A stretch of DNA of 64,000 nt from Gari tellinella (GCA_922989275.2 OV277864.1:50777550-50841549), one strand, 5' to 3'; counted from the first letter of the stretch, positions 42,263 through 55,365 are shown. Made by a program: numbers and translations. The notes: generated by a model from the letters alone, not told the origin.

Positions 42263-42887
42263 ATCATCAAAGCAATATTTCTTCAGTCTTAAACAGCCTT
42301 AAAACTGACTTGTCGAAACAAGAAATATCTTTGAAAAAGATATTCAGCGGAATGAGTGGAACTAATGCTATAGATGGGTGTGCAAAATTGAATGAAATTG
42401 AGGTTCTCAAAGGATTGTAATATTTTGGATTGAAAAGAAAAACTACAAGTATAAAATGAAAACAGTAACTTTTATTTAAAAAAAAGCATAACTCTGACTA
42501 AAAAACTATCATGTTCAGAACTGCAAAACAATAATTTAACCCCTATCCTAACTATTGGTAGGAGATCCTCGAATTAATCTATTGTTATATATCAAACTTC
42601 ATTTCTAACGAGAAGTACACCATAGGATTTGGTGCTGAAATAAGTGAGAAAATGTTGGATTTGTTCTGTCTACTATCCAAACAGACAATTCAGTCTGCAA
42701 CAGGTGCTCTTAAACCTATATTTCTGATCAAATATGATTGGTTGAAAATGTTGGTCTAAATAGATACCATGCAGCTCCGCTGAAAACTATTTACAGACGA
42801 CAGTATCAATGCAGACGATGTTTTATCGGCATGGGTTAAATGACTTAAATGCAGACGATGCAACTTGACGGCGAAAGAGGATCTTTA

Positions 42888-43136
42888 TACAGTGGAGAAT
42901 CTGTTATTCTTTCCCGTTTAAACGCAAACGTACGCAAACGCAAAGCACTAAAACGTAGAAAAGAACAACTTTTAGACAATTCTGATAATTCTTGTTTATC
43001 TTGGTGGCAAACAATTTGGAGCTGATCAGACGCCGGGTTACCCGGCGTCTGATCTGGCTCCAAACTGTTTGCACTGCAAATACTAGTTTTAGCGTAAACG
43101 CGTTTATTGGGAAAGAATAACAGATTCTCCACTGTA
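42888..43136. mobile_element. MITE TA-c with core I-a
   Basis: TACAGTGGAGAATCTGTTAT and its perfect mirror. Almost identical to 33327-33576, including CGTACGCAAACGCAAAGCAC, so a recent mover. Confidence 0.9.
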
Positions 43137-43660
43137 CAGTCAGCAATATAAGCCCAGACCAGTGGTTCCAATGGAACCAAGCTTATCAGCAATGCATGTA
43201 ATTCCAATGACCCGGTAATGAGGTATCAAGCTGTGAAATGTTGGTCTGCAGGAAACTGATACCCTGTGCACTGACCAGATGTTTATCACTGAACAATATG
43301 AGTCCTAGAAATACCAGGTTAACTTTGTATTGAGTTTGTTGAAATTTTTCTGTAAAGATGTACGTTTGTGAAAATTGTAGAAATATATAAATGCCTACTT
43401 ATATGATTTGTTTCGGGAACTTTAAACAGCATGTTGAATGTGAAATTCGCTCATGACAGACGTTTAATACTGCAGTTCCAGAAAAATGTATTAAAGAGCC
43501 AATGTAACAAGTAAATAAAATATTACATAAGGCATGTTTATTGTCACTTAAATCATTTCAAAATGATTATGCATGTTGTTCTGAGAATATTTCCAACCAA
43601 AGAACACAAACTGAGTATTGTAAGCCCATATTAGAACAATGGTACAGCAAAAAATATCCG
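43137..43660. other. No gene seen
   Basis: AT-rich sequence; no splice-bounded frame recognised. Confidence 0.45.
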
Positions 43661-43663
43661 GTT

Positions 43664-43998
43664 TAGAGGGGTTTCCAGTTTAAATGGGTTTTAACCCATT
43701 ACCAAATAGCTTGTTTCTAGTATGGAAGATAGGTGACCGCTTAAAGCAGATTGAAAGTAAAGCAGAATAGGCCTTAATGCGCATTCTACTTTACTTTCCA
43801 CCTGATTTAAGCTTTCGTCTGCTCGAATGTGTAAACTATTTTCTTCAGTGTAAGAGTAAACCAAAGATGTAAAAATGCGTATTTATGGTGTAATGGGTAA
43901 AAATAAAAAAAAGTGATCACTGTTGGAAACGGGACCAACACTTTTGTCCGGTTTAGAGAGAATTCCGGTATCTAAAGGTTCCGTTTTGGAGGGGTTCC
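43664..43998. mobile_element. CCGGTTTAGAG-armed repeat with nested TTAA-a
   Basis: CCGGTTTAGAGGGGTTTCCA precedes and CCGGTTTAGAGAGAATTCCG follows a TTAA-a MITE (43691-43900, core II-a with apex GGCCTTAATGCG). Confidence 0.6.
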
Positions 43999-44334
43999 TC
44001 TGTAGTTCTATTTGTTAAACCTTCTGTGGGCAATCTACCATTTTTGTAAAAAGAAATTTAATCAAAGATAAAAAAAAATCATAATAGACTATTTTGATGG
44101 ATTTGGCGGTTGACGTGGGAGTTTTAACTGTTCTCTATGTAAACACACAGGATTTCAATGAAATGCCGTCAGCGCTATTTGGATTTTTCGGATTGTACCG
44201 GTAGTACGTATACACCTGCATAAGGATGCAGAAGCATAATAACTGTAATTTATAGATGTCAAAGCTATACACACTATTTCATGATTCATGTACATGTAAA
44301 ACTCTTAACCATATAAATTCTTCAATAAAGTGCT

Positions 44335-44480
44335 TTGTAGCAAGAGGTAGCCCGCTTACGACGTCAGGGGTTGCAAGTTCGATCCCCCGCCGGACCAAGT
44401 CCTTCGGATGAGACTTTATAAACCAAGTTCTGATGTGTAAGTGCTTTACACTTGATATCTAAAAGAACCAGAAAACTCTT
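44335..44480 (+). mobile_element. SINE, tRNA-derived
   Basis: AGAGGTAGCCCGC (A box-like) and AAGTTCGATCCCC (B box) are followed by CCTTCGGATGAGACTTTATA, a central domain common in mollusc and other invertebrate SINEs. The 3' end is unclear. Confidence 0.6.
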
Positions 44481-45720
44481 TCGATAATAAGAGTAGGGCA
44501 TCGCGCCCGTTTTTTTTTGTATCCGCTCCCCTCCCTCTTTGGCGTCAAATTAGCCCATAGATGACAAAACGGACGTTACCAAACAAAACAAAACAAAAAA
44601 GCAAAAAGTAGACTACAAACTAGCAAAAATAACATTATCCATTTTCTTGGATTTTGTTTTCAAGCCGTGTGGGATTTTTAAAAAATAATAATAATAAAAA
44701 TAGCTACACACGTCAAACTGCAGATTAAATAGAATAATATGAATTTGAAAACATTTTTTTGTGTGTGGATTTCATTTAAAGAAGTCACTAAGATTTTCAA
44801 CCTAAAACTTCTTTTCAAATTACATGTATATTAAGATAGAACTATAACATATATTTATGCAGAATTAGTTTTTAATATCGCGTCTAAATCTAACAATATT
44901 ACTGATATCTCCGTTAAGCAGCAAGAAGTTATACACAGTAACAAAGTGATATTTCTTGAACATCATCATTATCATTATATTGTATACTATTGTAATATGT
45001 AGAACACCTATTTACGTTATCATAATTGAGCAAAATTTATATTGTGCATGTGTTTTGTGTATGCCTGTCTTGTCATGTAATGTAAATAATGTGTTATCCC
45101 CGTGGACCAGTTTGTCTATCAGATGAACGTTGATCTTGTGAACATGTAGATATTGTAAATTAATATAGATTAATAACAATGATGCTAATATATGTCACAA
45201 AACGATCCATCAAGAAAAAATTAAACAAAAATGAGACTGGAGAGTGGGTTTAGGTCGAACCACTTATGTTATAAAACGTTTTGTAGAAGATTTCATGGCG
45301 TATATACTTTTCCAAAATCTATGCTGTACATTCTATTTGAAATTACAATTATTTTAACACTATACAAATTGAATGCTTGTAAAGCACAGCAGAGACTTTT
45401 GAAAACTAAACACACCATGAATCTACTAAAAATACTATTATATGGGCACCTACAGAGGATTTTACAAAAATTTTACTCAAATTTATCAATATTACTTTAG
45501 TAAATGGAAATCAATTTCATTCTCCCTCAACATATTTGTTTTCATTTCGGTTCGTTTCTGGATGTACTTAATTTGTGACTTCTGTCCAACATGAACTCTC
45601 TTCTGTGAAAGTTTCCTTATTCTATTAGTCAATATACTGATTTAGATTATAAATATTCATTATAAGCATGTTTATACACAGTATACATGTATATTTAGCA
45701 GGAGGTTTAGAGCTGACTGT
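44481..45720. other. No gene seen
   Basis: Strongly AT-rich. The 89-codon plus-strand frame at 45231-45500 has no recognisable homology or start context. AACAAAACAAAAC and AATAATAATAAT short runs occur. Confidence 0.45.
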
Positions 45721-46130
45721 ACAGTAAAACCTCTCAATAATGACCACTAAATTAAGTTGATTATATTTTGTTTTTAAGACAGGTGACTACTTAATCCAAT
45801 AGCCCATAGCCTGTTTCTAGTTTTGAAGACAGGTGACCACATAAAGCAGTTTAAAAATAAAGCATTCTGCTTTACCCTGAGCCAGTTTTAAGCTGCTATC
45901 TGCTTGGATGTAGAACATATTTCTTACAATATGTATTTATGACTGTAAAAATCGGTACTATTTTCTACAGGGAAGAAATAAATTAAAGGTGTAAAAACGC
46001 ATATTGAGGGTGTAATGGGTTAAAACAAGATGAAAGTTAAACAGAACGCTCCTAAGGAGCTTTCTGTTTTGCTTTTATCTTCCTTTAAGCTGCCGCCGGT
46101 CTTTCATACAACCAATATATGTTTTAAATC
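45721..46130. mobile_element. MITE TA-a with nested TTAA-a
   Basis: TACAGTAAAACCTCTCAATA starts a TA-a copy. At ACTACTTAA it is interrupted by a TTAA-a MITE (45789-46022, arms CCAATAGCCCATAGCCTG and GTGTAATGGGTTAA), then resumes with core II-b AAGCTCCTAAGGAGC. Confidence 0.7.
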
Positions 46131-46522
46131 AGTATTGTTGTTTTGAAACTGGACAAATGAATGCGATATAAAAATGCCAAGTAATATGGATGCCTTATCC
46201 ATTTGTCAAAATTACAGAATTAATCCTGGTTAACTCAAATACAGAAAAAAGGAAACCATGGTGATTATGTACCAAATTTCAAATATCATTTTCAAAAATG
46301 CTAGTAAGAGACCAATGATAATTTAAAATCTATATCTTTTAAAATTCTCATGAAGTTTTGTTAATATTGATACTGATATGTTGGATAGAATAGATGAATA
46401 CAGTGATGTGCAAAAGAAAAATTTAGGTTGCTTTTTCGGTTGACACTACTAAGTGAAATTTGCATGTGGAAAGAAATGGTATACTTTCAAAGACACCATA
46501 AAATTTTGTATTTGATACAATT

Positions 46523-46737
46523 TACAGTTTAACCTCTTTAAACCGGCCATAATATGTTGAAGTTTAGTGGTCCTCAGACATCTATGACAGGTGGTTGCTA
46601 AATACAGGTCAAAACAGCAATGAACGTTCACTAAGAGCATTCAGTGCTATTTGTGACCTGTATTTAGCAACAACCTGTCTTATACGGTCATTTTATTGCT
46701 TAGATAAGTGTCCAGCATAGAGAGATTATACTGTACA
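46523..46737. mobile_element. TA-ended MITE TACAGTTTAACCTC
   Basis: TACAGTTTAACCTCTTTAAA and ATAGAGAGATTATACTGTA arms; hairpin GTTGCTAAATACAGGTC with its mirror GACCTGTATTTAGCAAC. Related to TA-a but with a different core. Confidence 0.75.
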
Positions 46738-47199
46738 AGCCAATTAATTAAATTCCTGTATTAATTAAACTTCAAAATAAAACATAAATGAATTTGAGAT
46801 TTTTCTTAATAAGCTGGTAGCATAACTTATCTTGCAAGAAATCCCAAGTCTAACCACTTGTTAGAATTGTCTTTATGATACTGTTTAAATAAGAGGTCAG
46901 TTCAAGAAGTTTCTTTAGAAATAAAGAACAAAATACACAAATTCATTTACAATGTGAACAAACAATTGGAACCATGAAACAAATACTGAGGAGTCCTGTA
47001 TAACACTGGACACAAAACCTGCAATGCTCAGAGATCAGGACTGATAAGCCTAATTATCACTGATCGCTCTGACCCCTGTAGGGGCTAATGGGTAATAAAT
47101 AACCTACCGTGACATTGCAATGTTATGATAATAAAGACCCAAAGATCTTCCGAATCCTGGAAATTTAGGAGTCTCAGGGCATTTATGGGGGACTGTGTA

Positions 47200-47610
47200 T
47201 ACATCTTTCTATACAATACTGTTGCTCTGCATTAAGCTTGCATGGTTCACAAGGGTTCGGCTTTCAGACAGTTTAGATTTGCAAATGTCAAATTGAAGCT
47301 ACATGAAAGCTTACTGAGATCAAGGTCAAGGATCTTTCTACATCTTTCTATACAATACTGTTGGCTTGCTCTGCATTAAGTTTGCATGGTTCACAAGAGT
47401 TCGGCTTTCAGACTGTTTAGGTTCGCAAATGTCAATCTGAAGCTACATGAAAGCTTACTGAGATCAAGGTCAAGCTTTTTTCTACATCCTTCTATACAAT
47501 ACTGTTGCTCGGTGTTAAGTTTTTATGGTTTAGGAAGGGTTCGGCTTTCGTATATTTGTAAATGTCAAACTGCTAACTGAGATCTTTCCTCGTTTATAGA
47601 TATTTGGTTC
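47200..47610. repeat. Tandem repeat, about 140-bp unit, three copies
   Basis: ATCTTTCTATACAATACTGT starts at 47203 and 47342, and a variant at 47486. Each unit has GGTTCGGCTTTCAGACNGTT and GAGATCAAGGTCAAG. The plus-strand frame at 47386-47580 is inside it. 46740-47200 shows no gene. Confidence 0.85.
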
Positions 47611-47938
47611 GCAGCATTTTGTATTGAGATCCTCTGTGAAAATGATTGCAATTCACCCGTAGAAGGTTATATTTAAGACAAGTGGATGCCTAAACTAAGA
47701 TAGAAGTAAAATAAATCTCCCGTAGGAGCCTAAAGCCTTTTTACTTTACGTTCACCTTGCTTTTAACTTACATTAGTATTCAACACCATCGATATGGATA
47801 TTAGTTCAAAGAATTGTATTAGAGAAAAGGATTAGACAACAGGCAAAGACTAAGTGAGTCCTCTCCAAATCGATGGTGTTCACTGTATAATGAAGAGGTG
47901 TCCTAGGGCGCAGTTCTTGAGTAAATGGGTAAACAATC

Positions 47939-48134
47939 AGATCTCCAGATAAGGGGCATATTTCTAAAACTAAAATCCTTTTTCTCTGCATTAAATCCTA
48001 TGGTGCCACTACTCATTAGAATGTCTCTTTGAGAAGATTCTAATGAGTAGTAACACCATTGGATTTGGTACTGAAATGAGTGAGAAAATGCTGGATTTGT
48101 TCACTGAGTTTACTCCCTTTTACCTGGAGCCCTG
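47939..48134. mobile_element. MITE CAGGG, worn ends
   Basis: ATCTCCAGATAAGGGGC ... TACCTGGAGCCCTG around core III (ACTCATTAGAATGTCTCTTT). Confidence 0.75.
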
Positions 48135-48245
48135 AACCATCCATGATTACTCTGATACGTCCTCCATTCATTTCCGTCTTTTATTCGTTTTGAGAGAATC
48201 TCAGAAAATATGGACATCCTACTGTGCTGGTCAGTTATACTGTTA

Positions 48246-48496
48246 TTAACCCATTCAGCCCTGAAACGTTTAATGGGCAATTCCATTTTCAAAATAGGTC
48301 TAGTCAATTTTTGACTATTTAGGGTTGATTTTAACAATATATTCCAAAATGACAAACAGTGTAGATCCTGATCAGATGACTCCTTAAGGAGCTCTGTGGT
48401 GCGGGTCTACACTTTTTGCATAGGACAAATGTAATCCTCATAGGTACACTGTTTGTAAATGACGACTTAACTCGTCGCTAAGGTTGAATGTGTTAA
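48246..48496. mobile_element. MITE TTAA-b with core I-b
   Basis: TTAACCCATTCAGCCCTGAA to GGTTGAATGTGTTAA; core I-b at 48352-48420 (ATCCTGATCAGATGACTCC). Confidence 0.8.
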
Positions 48497-48540
48497 TTTT
48501 AGCTGCACGCTAACGGTGGAACAAATTATGATAATCTAAC

Positions 48541-48640
48541 CTTTGCAAACAGTTTGGATCCCGATCATCATGAAATGCCACATATTTGCTCGAGGCATCT
48601 CATCAGGGTCAACTATGTTTGTTACTCCTGTTTTGAGAAG
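48541..48640. repeat. Decayed core I-a
   Basis: GCAAACAGTTTGGATCCCGA ... ATCAGGGTCAACTATGTTTG; the apex is replaced by unrelated sequence. Confidence 0.5.
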
Positions 48641-48820
48641 AGCTTTGGACAAATGTAATATTAGAAAACATGTTGTAGCAGACGACAAATGTTCCAGACT
48701 ACAATTGCTACAGACGAAAAATTATCAGCAGCATCCAAAGAGTTAAAAGTACAGACAACATTTTCAGTACAATGCTCCTATCAACGCAGTATTATTGCTA
48801 GAGGAATCAGTAAAATCTGT

Positions 48821-49059
48821 TTAACTCTTTGAACCCTAGTCCCGCATATAGGCGTGCTTTTCAAACAGTGTACATTTGAATAGTACACATGTCCTATGCA
48901 AACAGTGAAGACCCTGATCAGAGGGCTCTCTGATCAGGGTCTTCACTGTTTGTCACAATGCCAAACATTGACAAAAACAGCCCTTAAAAGTCAGAAATGG
49001 ACTAGACAAAAATGGAAACTGGAATTGTCCATTTAAAGTTTCAGGGAGGAAAGAGTTAA
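48821..49059. mobile_element. MITE TTAA-b with shortened core I-b
   Basis: TTAACTCTTTGAACCCTAGT to GGAGGAAAGAGTTAA, TTAA both ends. The core (48899-48952) has lost the CTCC apex and closes directly at GAGGGCTCTC. Confidence 0.85.
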
Positions 49060-49480
49060 CTCGTACGCACCGCCAGTAGGATCACTATATGCCATCCACA
49101 TGAAAAGACATTTGTCTGAAGGCAGAAAAAGGTGATTTTTCGTCAAAAAAGGTGATGGCAATTTGTTTTTCGCCAAAGTTAATTCCTTAGATAATGCAAA
49201 TAACATTTAACGGCATGTTTCAACCCCGTTTTGATATAAAGCACCAATAAAAATGCATGTATTACAAAATGTATGATAGTTACAACGATGATCCTTTTAC
49301 AACGTTAACATTGGTGGGTGAGGTAACAAAACTGCCTCAAAAGTCAACAAAGCTCCCATGAATTTACTGCTATCATACATTTCCTAATAGAAGAGGGTTT
49401 GGTCTTTCCGAAAATCATAGTGAACCTTATTCACCCTGAATGGTACCCGTACCTCAAATTTCAGGTGTCTGGCTCACGGC
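49060..49480. other. Unassigned; one open stretch
   Basis: 49399-49464 reads VFPKIIVNLIHPEWYPYLKF before a possible donor CAG|GTGTCT. No family is recognised and the acceptor is poor, so it is not called as an exon. Confidence 0.2.
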
Positions 49481-49874
49481 CTATCCCGCCCTACATCAAC
49501 ATTCAATGGGAGACAACTATTGTGAGTTGTTTGGAGGAAGTTGTTTTAGGGAGGGGAAGTTTATCACGTGACCCTCAGAGAGCTGAGCTCGACTTGGCTT
49601 ACACCGGCAAACAGTTTGAATCCTGATCAGACGCCGCGTAACGCGGCGTCTGATTAGGATTCAAACTGTTTGTCGCTCGTCATTATAGTTCTTCTATCAA
49701 AATGTCCAGTATGTGACTTCGAGAAAAACAACAGACGGCAATTTTAAGCAGACAAAATTGCAACAGTGAACGCGTACTAGGCGTAATTGTCTTGGTTTTG
49801 GAACAGCGGAAAGCGTTGTTGTACGAAGGGAATCGTCGTTGTTCGGAGGATCGTTGTAGGGAGGAAACACTGTA
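49480..49874. mobile_element. MITE TA-b with core I-a
   Basis: The left end is worn (AATGGGAGACAACTATTGTG); the right end GGGAGGAAACACTGTA is typical. Core I-a at 49606-49673 has a perfect apex, GACGCCGCGTAACGCGGCGT. Confidence 0.8.
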
Positions 49875-49951
49875 CAGACAAGTTTGTATGAGGCTGCCAT
49901 TACAAAGATAAAGAATATATGAAGTAGGCTCTCTTAGTGACAGGTGGTAAC

Positions 49952-50400
49952 TTAACCCTTTACCTCATTACATGTTTCTATTTTTAAAGACAGGTATAAC
50001 CACATTTTGCCTTACTTTCAACCAGCTTTAACTCTTTGAACCCTAGTCCCGCATATAGGCGCCCTTTTAAACAGTATACATGTGAAAAGAGCACTTGTCC
50101 TATGCAAACAGTGATTACCCAAACTCAGAGGGCTCTGATCTGGGTATTCACTGTTTGTCATAATGCAAAACATTGACAAAACAACCCTTAAAAGTAAGAA
50201 ATGGACTAGACTGAAATGGAAAATGGGACTGTCTATTTGATGTTTCAGGGAGGAAAGAGTTAAGCTACCATCTGCTAGGATAAAGAACATATTTTTTATG
50301 ATTCATCGATTCATAACTGTAAAGAAATGCCTCTGTTTCCTACATTGGATGCATAAAACAAAGTCGTAAAAGAGTGTGTTTATGGAGTAATAGGTTGATA
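49952..50400. mobile_element. MITE TTAA-a split by TTAA-b
   Basis: TTAACCCTTTACCTCATTAC; one core II-a arm, then the TTAA-b insert at 50028-50263 within GCTTTAA/TTAAGC, then GCTACCATCTGCTAGGATAA and the right arm. Confidence 0.85.
50028..50263. mobile_element. MITE TTAA-b, nested
   Basis: TTAA duplicated at 50028-50031 and 50260-50263; arm CTCTTTGAACCCTAGTCCCG; core I-b (AACAGTGATTACCCAAACTC) with altered inner block. Confidence 0.88.
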
Positions 50401-50573
50401 AAGGACAACAGTGCTGCAGAAAGCTGATATATTTAAAGCCTTTTTGATATTCATGTTTTGGTGACCGCTTAATGCAGATTATCCTTCTTGCAAATATATG
50501 TTTACAACGTTAAAAGCTGAAACTAATCAGCAACAAAGTGGCATGCAATGCGATTGTTTGAACTGTGATATTG

Positions 50574-50808
50574 TTAACACATTCAACCCTAGCGACGATT
50601 ATACTCGTCATTTACAAACAGTGTACCTATGATTATTACACTTGTCCTATTCAAACAGTGTAGACCCATATCAGAGGGCTCCTTAAGGATCTACACTGTT
50701 TGTCATTTGGAAATATATTGTTAAAATCAATCCTAAATAGTCAAAATTGGACTTGACTTATTTTGAAATTGGAATTGTCCATTAAAAGTTTCAGGGGTGA
50801 ATGGATAA
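50574..50808. mobile_element. MITE TTAA-b with core I-b
   Basis: TTAACACATTCAACCCTAGC ... AGTTTCAGGGGTGAATGGAT; the core at 50654-50704 is truncated on the right. Confidence 0.75.
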
Positions 50809-51780
50809 ACTTGAATCATGCCCTCAATATCGTTATCTTCAAGAGTTAGTTTCGTATGAAACTTGAAACGGGCTATATTTTATTGACCTACCTTAGAATA
50901 ATTGCTCATTGTAAATAGGTCACGCGTTTTACACAATCGGTATTTTCCCCGGAATTACCTGTTTGTCTTTACCCACAGTTAATTATTCATAGCCTCAACC
51001 TTAATGTGTATCAAGTGCAATTTTCAACTACAGTAAAATGACGATTTAACGATAAATCGAAATAAGGCCATTTGATTATAATTTATTATCTTATTATTTA
51101 GTTGTTGTCAGGCCCGTAGGAGCAAACTTGATAATAATAGTAACCAAGCAATTTTTTAAATTTGTACTTAATAAACGTCAGAAAATGCTTTTCAGACGTT
51201 GCCCCCCAACTCTTTCAAGATCCTGTCTTTTCTACAATGGGTAGTTCTTTGAATTATTCGGCGGAGCTGTCTAATTTCTCATTGAGCCTCAAACCTTATA
51301 TGGCCGAACCAATCGTGAATGACCAGAAATGAAAGCTTAATGACACGTGCTTAAAATCGAATAGTCTGATTGGGTAGCGGTTAGACTTGACTACTGACTT
51401 TTACAAATTTGTAAAATAAGAGACACAGACTGTTATAGGCTGATTTGCTATGTAGCGGTACCAGTAGTAAACACGACTTTCCGCTACTGCTTGTGAGTTA
51501 TAACCGAGAAATTTTACGTGTCCCGACCGTTAGGTAGTGATTTGAATGACATAGTGTTTCTATTTTAAGATATGACATATTGTCTCAAGTTCGGCAATGA
51601 TTTGATGCGTTCTGCAAATCAGAACGAAATTGTTCATAATAGAATTGATCATAATTTTAATCTAGTAGCAAGTATATGAAAAAGAAAGAATAGCAGTAAC
51701 AATTCAGTGAGATTACGAGAAAACTGGCGTTTGAATTTAACCTAGATATCGAAAAGATTTCGAGCATGATGGGTATTTTT
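50809..51780. other. No gene seen
   Basis: Unique-looking AT-rich sequence. No exon with both splice sites and a homologous frame was recognised. Confidence 0.45.
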
Positions 51781-53750
51781 AGCTCACCTGAGCCGAAGGC
51801 TCAAGGTGAGCTGTTGTGATCGCCCGCCGTCCGTCGTCCGTCTGTCCGTCTGTCCGTCCGTTCAAATTTACTTCAAGGGACAACTCCTCTGAAACCGCGA
51901 GTCTGAGGAAAAAACTAATTTGCTCACGGTGTTCCTTGGATGCTTCTCTACAGAAATTGTTAAAATGAAACTTTAAAGTGGACTACTTATTGAAATTTAT
52001 TAAAAAAAGTGAAAAACTTTAAACAAGTTTTTTGTAAAAAACCACTGTTCCCACACCTTAGATATTGCATGAATAGTATCTTCTACTAAATCACTTTCAA
52101 AATTGTAAAAAATCAAAACCCTAGGATCAAATTTGACTCAACCCTGGCCATATCAGTGCTTTTTGATGCAGGTCTGACAGTAAAAACTCTCTAATGATCC
52201 GTTTTATACAGACGCATTGTATCTTCCAGGCTAAGAAGCTACCCTTATACTAAATGCAACATTTTTGCAAACAGTTTGGATCCAGGTCAGATGCCACATA
52301 ATGCTGCATCTAATCTGGATCTAAACTATTTGCCACTCATTTACATATTTTCTTATATTTAGAAAATATAAGTTATTATTTTTTACATATTTCACATACA
52401 AACATTTGGAGCAGACAACAGTTCAGCATAATAATAGTCATTTCTCTCTGAGACCGTCTCCAATTGCATAACTGACCCATAGCTAGCTCTGAACTCAGGT
52501 CACTGAGATACATAACAGAAATGAAAGTGATGTCTGCTATTTTATGCTCAAGCACAACTTAGTTCGAGGCATATTACTTTTGGTCTGTCTGTTTGTTTGT
52601 TTGTGTTTTGTTTGTTTGTTTATCTTTCTGTCTATCAGTCCACAATTAATTCTTGGCCATAAACAGTATGGATCCAGGTCAGATGCCACATAATGCTGCT
52701 TCTAATCTGGATCCAAACTATTTGCCACTCATTTACATATAGTTTCTTATATTTAGAAAATGTAAATAATGATATTTATTAACCTATTAACCCATACATA
52801 TTCTTTTTTATGTCTTTAATTTATTCTTCCACAGAAGAAAATATTTCACTTTATACAGTCATTGTTGTCTTTAACAATTGCTTCAAATGACATCTCCTCA
52901 TATACCACTGAAAAGATTTCAACCAAACTTTACACGAATGTTCCTTGGGTCAAGTTCTTTCAAAATTGTTCAAAGAATTAAAAACAATGTAGAACTCTGG
53001 TTGCCATGGCAACCAAGTGAAAAAATAAGGAAATCTTAAAAAAAATTCTTGTCTGAAACTACAAGGGCCAGATCTTAGACATTTGTCACATAGCATCATC
53101 TACAGGTCCTCTATCAAACTACAAACTATGCCCCTGGGGTCAAAATTGGCCCCGCCCAGGGGGTCACAGTTTAACATAGAGTTATATAGTGAAATTTTCA
53201 AATGTCTTCTCCTCTGAAACTAATATGGCCAGAGCTTTGATATCTGGCTTGGTGACACTTTTAGATGTCCTATACCAATAAGGTTCAAATGGTTCTGGTC
53301 GATTGCATATCATCTACAGGTCCTCTATCAAGTTTGTACAAATTATGCCCCTGGGGTCAAAATTAGCCCCACTCCGGGGGGTCACAGTTTTCATACGTCT
53401 TCTTTTCTGAAGCTAATATAGCCAGAGCTTTGATATTCGGCATGGTGTTACTTCTAGATGTCCTTTATCTATTTTGTTCAAATGGTTCCAGTCTGTTGCA
53501 TATGTAGGTCACAGGAGCTAAAAATAGATTTTTTCAATGGAAACTTAAAAAAAATCTTCTTGTCTAGAACCCTAGTACCCTGATCTTAGATATTTGGAAC
53601 ATAGCATCATCTACAGGTCCTCTATCAAGATTGTTCAAATTATGCCCCTCGGGTAAAAAATGACCCCGTCCTGGACTTAAATCATTATCTCCATTTTGAT
53701 GTACAGCTATTCTCAGGTGAGCGACATATGCCCCATGGGGCTCTTGTTTG
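51781..53750. mobile_element. AGCTCACCTGAGC-type repeat with two core I copies
   Basis: Starts AGCTCACCTGAGCCGAAGGC (a hairpin by itself) and ends TCAGGTGAGCGACATATG then GCCCCATGGGGCTCTTG. Shares interior blocks, reversed, with 10128-11413. Carries two direct core I-a copies, 52266-52333 and 52662-52730, and a half TTAA-a (52785-52862). Tandem inner units repeat CATCATCTACAGGTCCTCTA. Non-coding. Confidence 0.7.
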
Positions 53751-54923
53751 TGTTAACACCGTTTTCCTCCAGCGCATGCGCAACTCTGTGACCTCAAATG
53801 TAAACAAACCGTGATTTTTTTTTAACGCGATCGCAATCTCTTGGTTAAATGCGAAAACCCAACAACACGTAGATACCTAAAACGTACATTGCTACACTTT
53901 GTAGATATTTTTATAATAAATCAAAACATAGAACTAACTCTACAAGACAAATTCCATACACGAATTCTTGCTTTATTTACCGGTAGCAACATGAATTTCT
54001 CATTTGAGGGGTCGTTTCAAACAATTCATATTCGGCATATTTCGGGGGTGCTTTCCAAAAATCTCAAATCAAAATCAGGTGATTGAGAATATTTAAACAA
54101 TCAAACCATATTTAAAGTATAAACAACTAACAAAAGAGCACACACATACGAATTTTAGTAATTTATGGTATCTACAAAATAAAAATGATACACGTAGATC
54201 TAGACATGGAAGTATAATTCCGTGATCTAGATCTGTCTTTAAAAATTCTCATCACTTTCAGTCACATCCTAGGAAGAAGTAAGTGCAATTCAATTGGCTA
54301 ATAAAGATGGCAGTGGAAATTTGAACAAACCTACAGGTCCCCCCCCCCTCCCCCCCCCCCCCCCCCCCTGTGAATCAAGCAGTAGATCCATGTGCAAACT
54401 GTACCTTCTGTCAAGAATTTTCAAGTAAATCTCTCTACAACCACCTCTGAAAAAGAACTTATTGATGGAATAAAAACAGCTGACAAACAGCTGACAACTT
54501 GCAGCAAAATGTAGCCCGATCAAAAGCATTAACGTGTGTAAATGCTCTCTGCTGTACTTCACCTTCAGTCTTTGAGAGACCAACTGCCTTAACAAACTAA
54601 TAATTAACCTCAGATCCAGTAGTTTAATGATTGCAAAAACTCATTCTTGGCGACTCTCAAGACCTTCAGTCTTTGATTATATGTATGTGGTCGTAGATTA
54701 CTGCGCGTATCTTATTAGATAAATATTAAGCTTAATATCCTGATTAACCATCCTATATATTTATTGCAACTTGGATAAAATCAATTCCATATATACATCA
54801 TTACCTTCACCACCCATTCCGCCGAATATCTTTTTTAAAGATATTTCTTGTTTTTCGTTTAACCCATACATGCCTGGATATTACAATGAACTCTCCCTGT
54901 ATTATTGCTGGAATATTTCATTG
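53751..54923. other. No gene seen; poly-C tract
   Basis: A C-run of about 30 with a few T lies at 54338-54369. Open frames at 53841-54086 and 54290-54595 have no recognised family. Confidence 0.4.
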
Positions 54924-55285
54924 TACAGTGTTCCCTCTCTACAACGGCCCTCCCAACAACGACTCCCTCCTTACAACGACACTTGCCGCTGTTCCCTAAA
55001 CAAGAAAATGATGTCCAACCATTTCACGACTGCAATATCGTCTGCTTAAAATTGTAATCTGATGTTTTTCTCAAAGTAACATGACGGGCATATTGACAAA
55101 AAAAACCTGAATAACGAGTGACAAACAGCTTGAATCCAGATCAGACGCCGCGTTACGCGGCGTCTGATCTGGATTTAAGCTGTTTGCAAATGTAAGTCAA
55201 TTTCCCTCTCTATAACGACTCCCTCCGAACAACGCACAAAAGTTCGGTCTCCCAATGGGTGTCGTTGTAGAGAGGGAACGCTGTA
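54924..55285. mobile_element. MITE TA-b with core I-a
   Basis: TACAGTGTTCCCTCTCTACA to GTAGAGAGGGAACGCTGTA; the core at 55120-55188 is perfect through GACGCCGCGTTACGCGGCGT. Confidence 0.9.
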
Positions 55286-55365
55286 GATGATCTTAGATAT
55301 AAAGCGGTGGTATAAAGACACTGTAGTGTTTGTACATACAACCAAATAGTTCATATAAAATAACA

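Noticed and set aside
44141..44205. Possible plus-strand exon after AAACACACAG reading DFNEMPSALFGFFGLYR
   Set aside because: The acceptor tract is poor, the donor (CCG|GTAGTA) is weak and no family match is evident.
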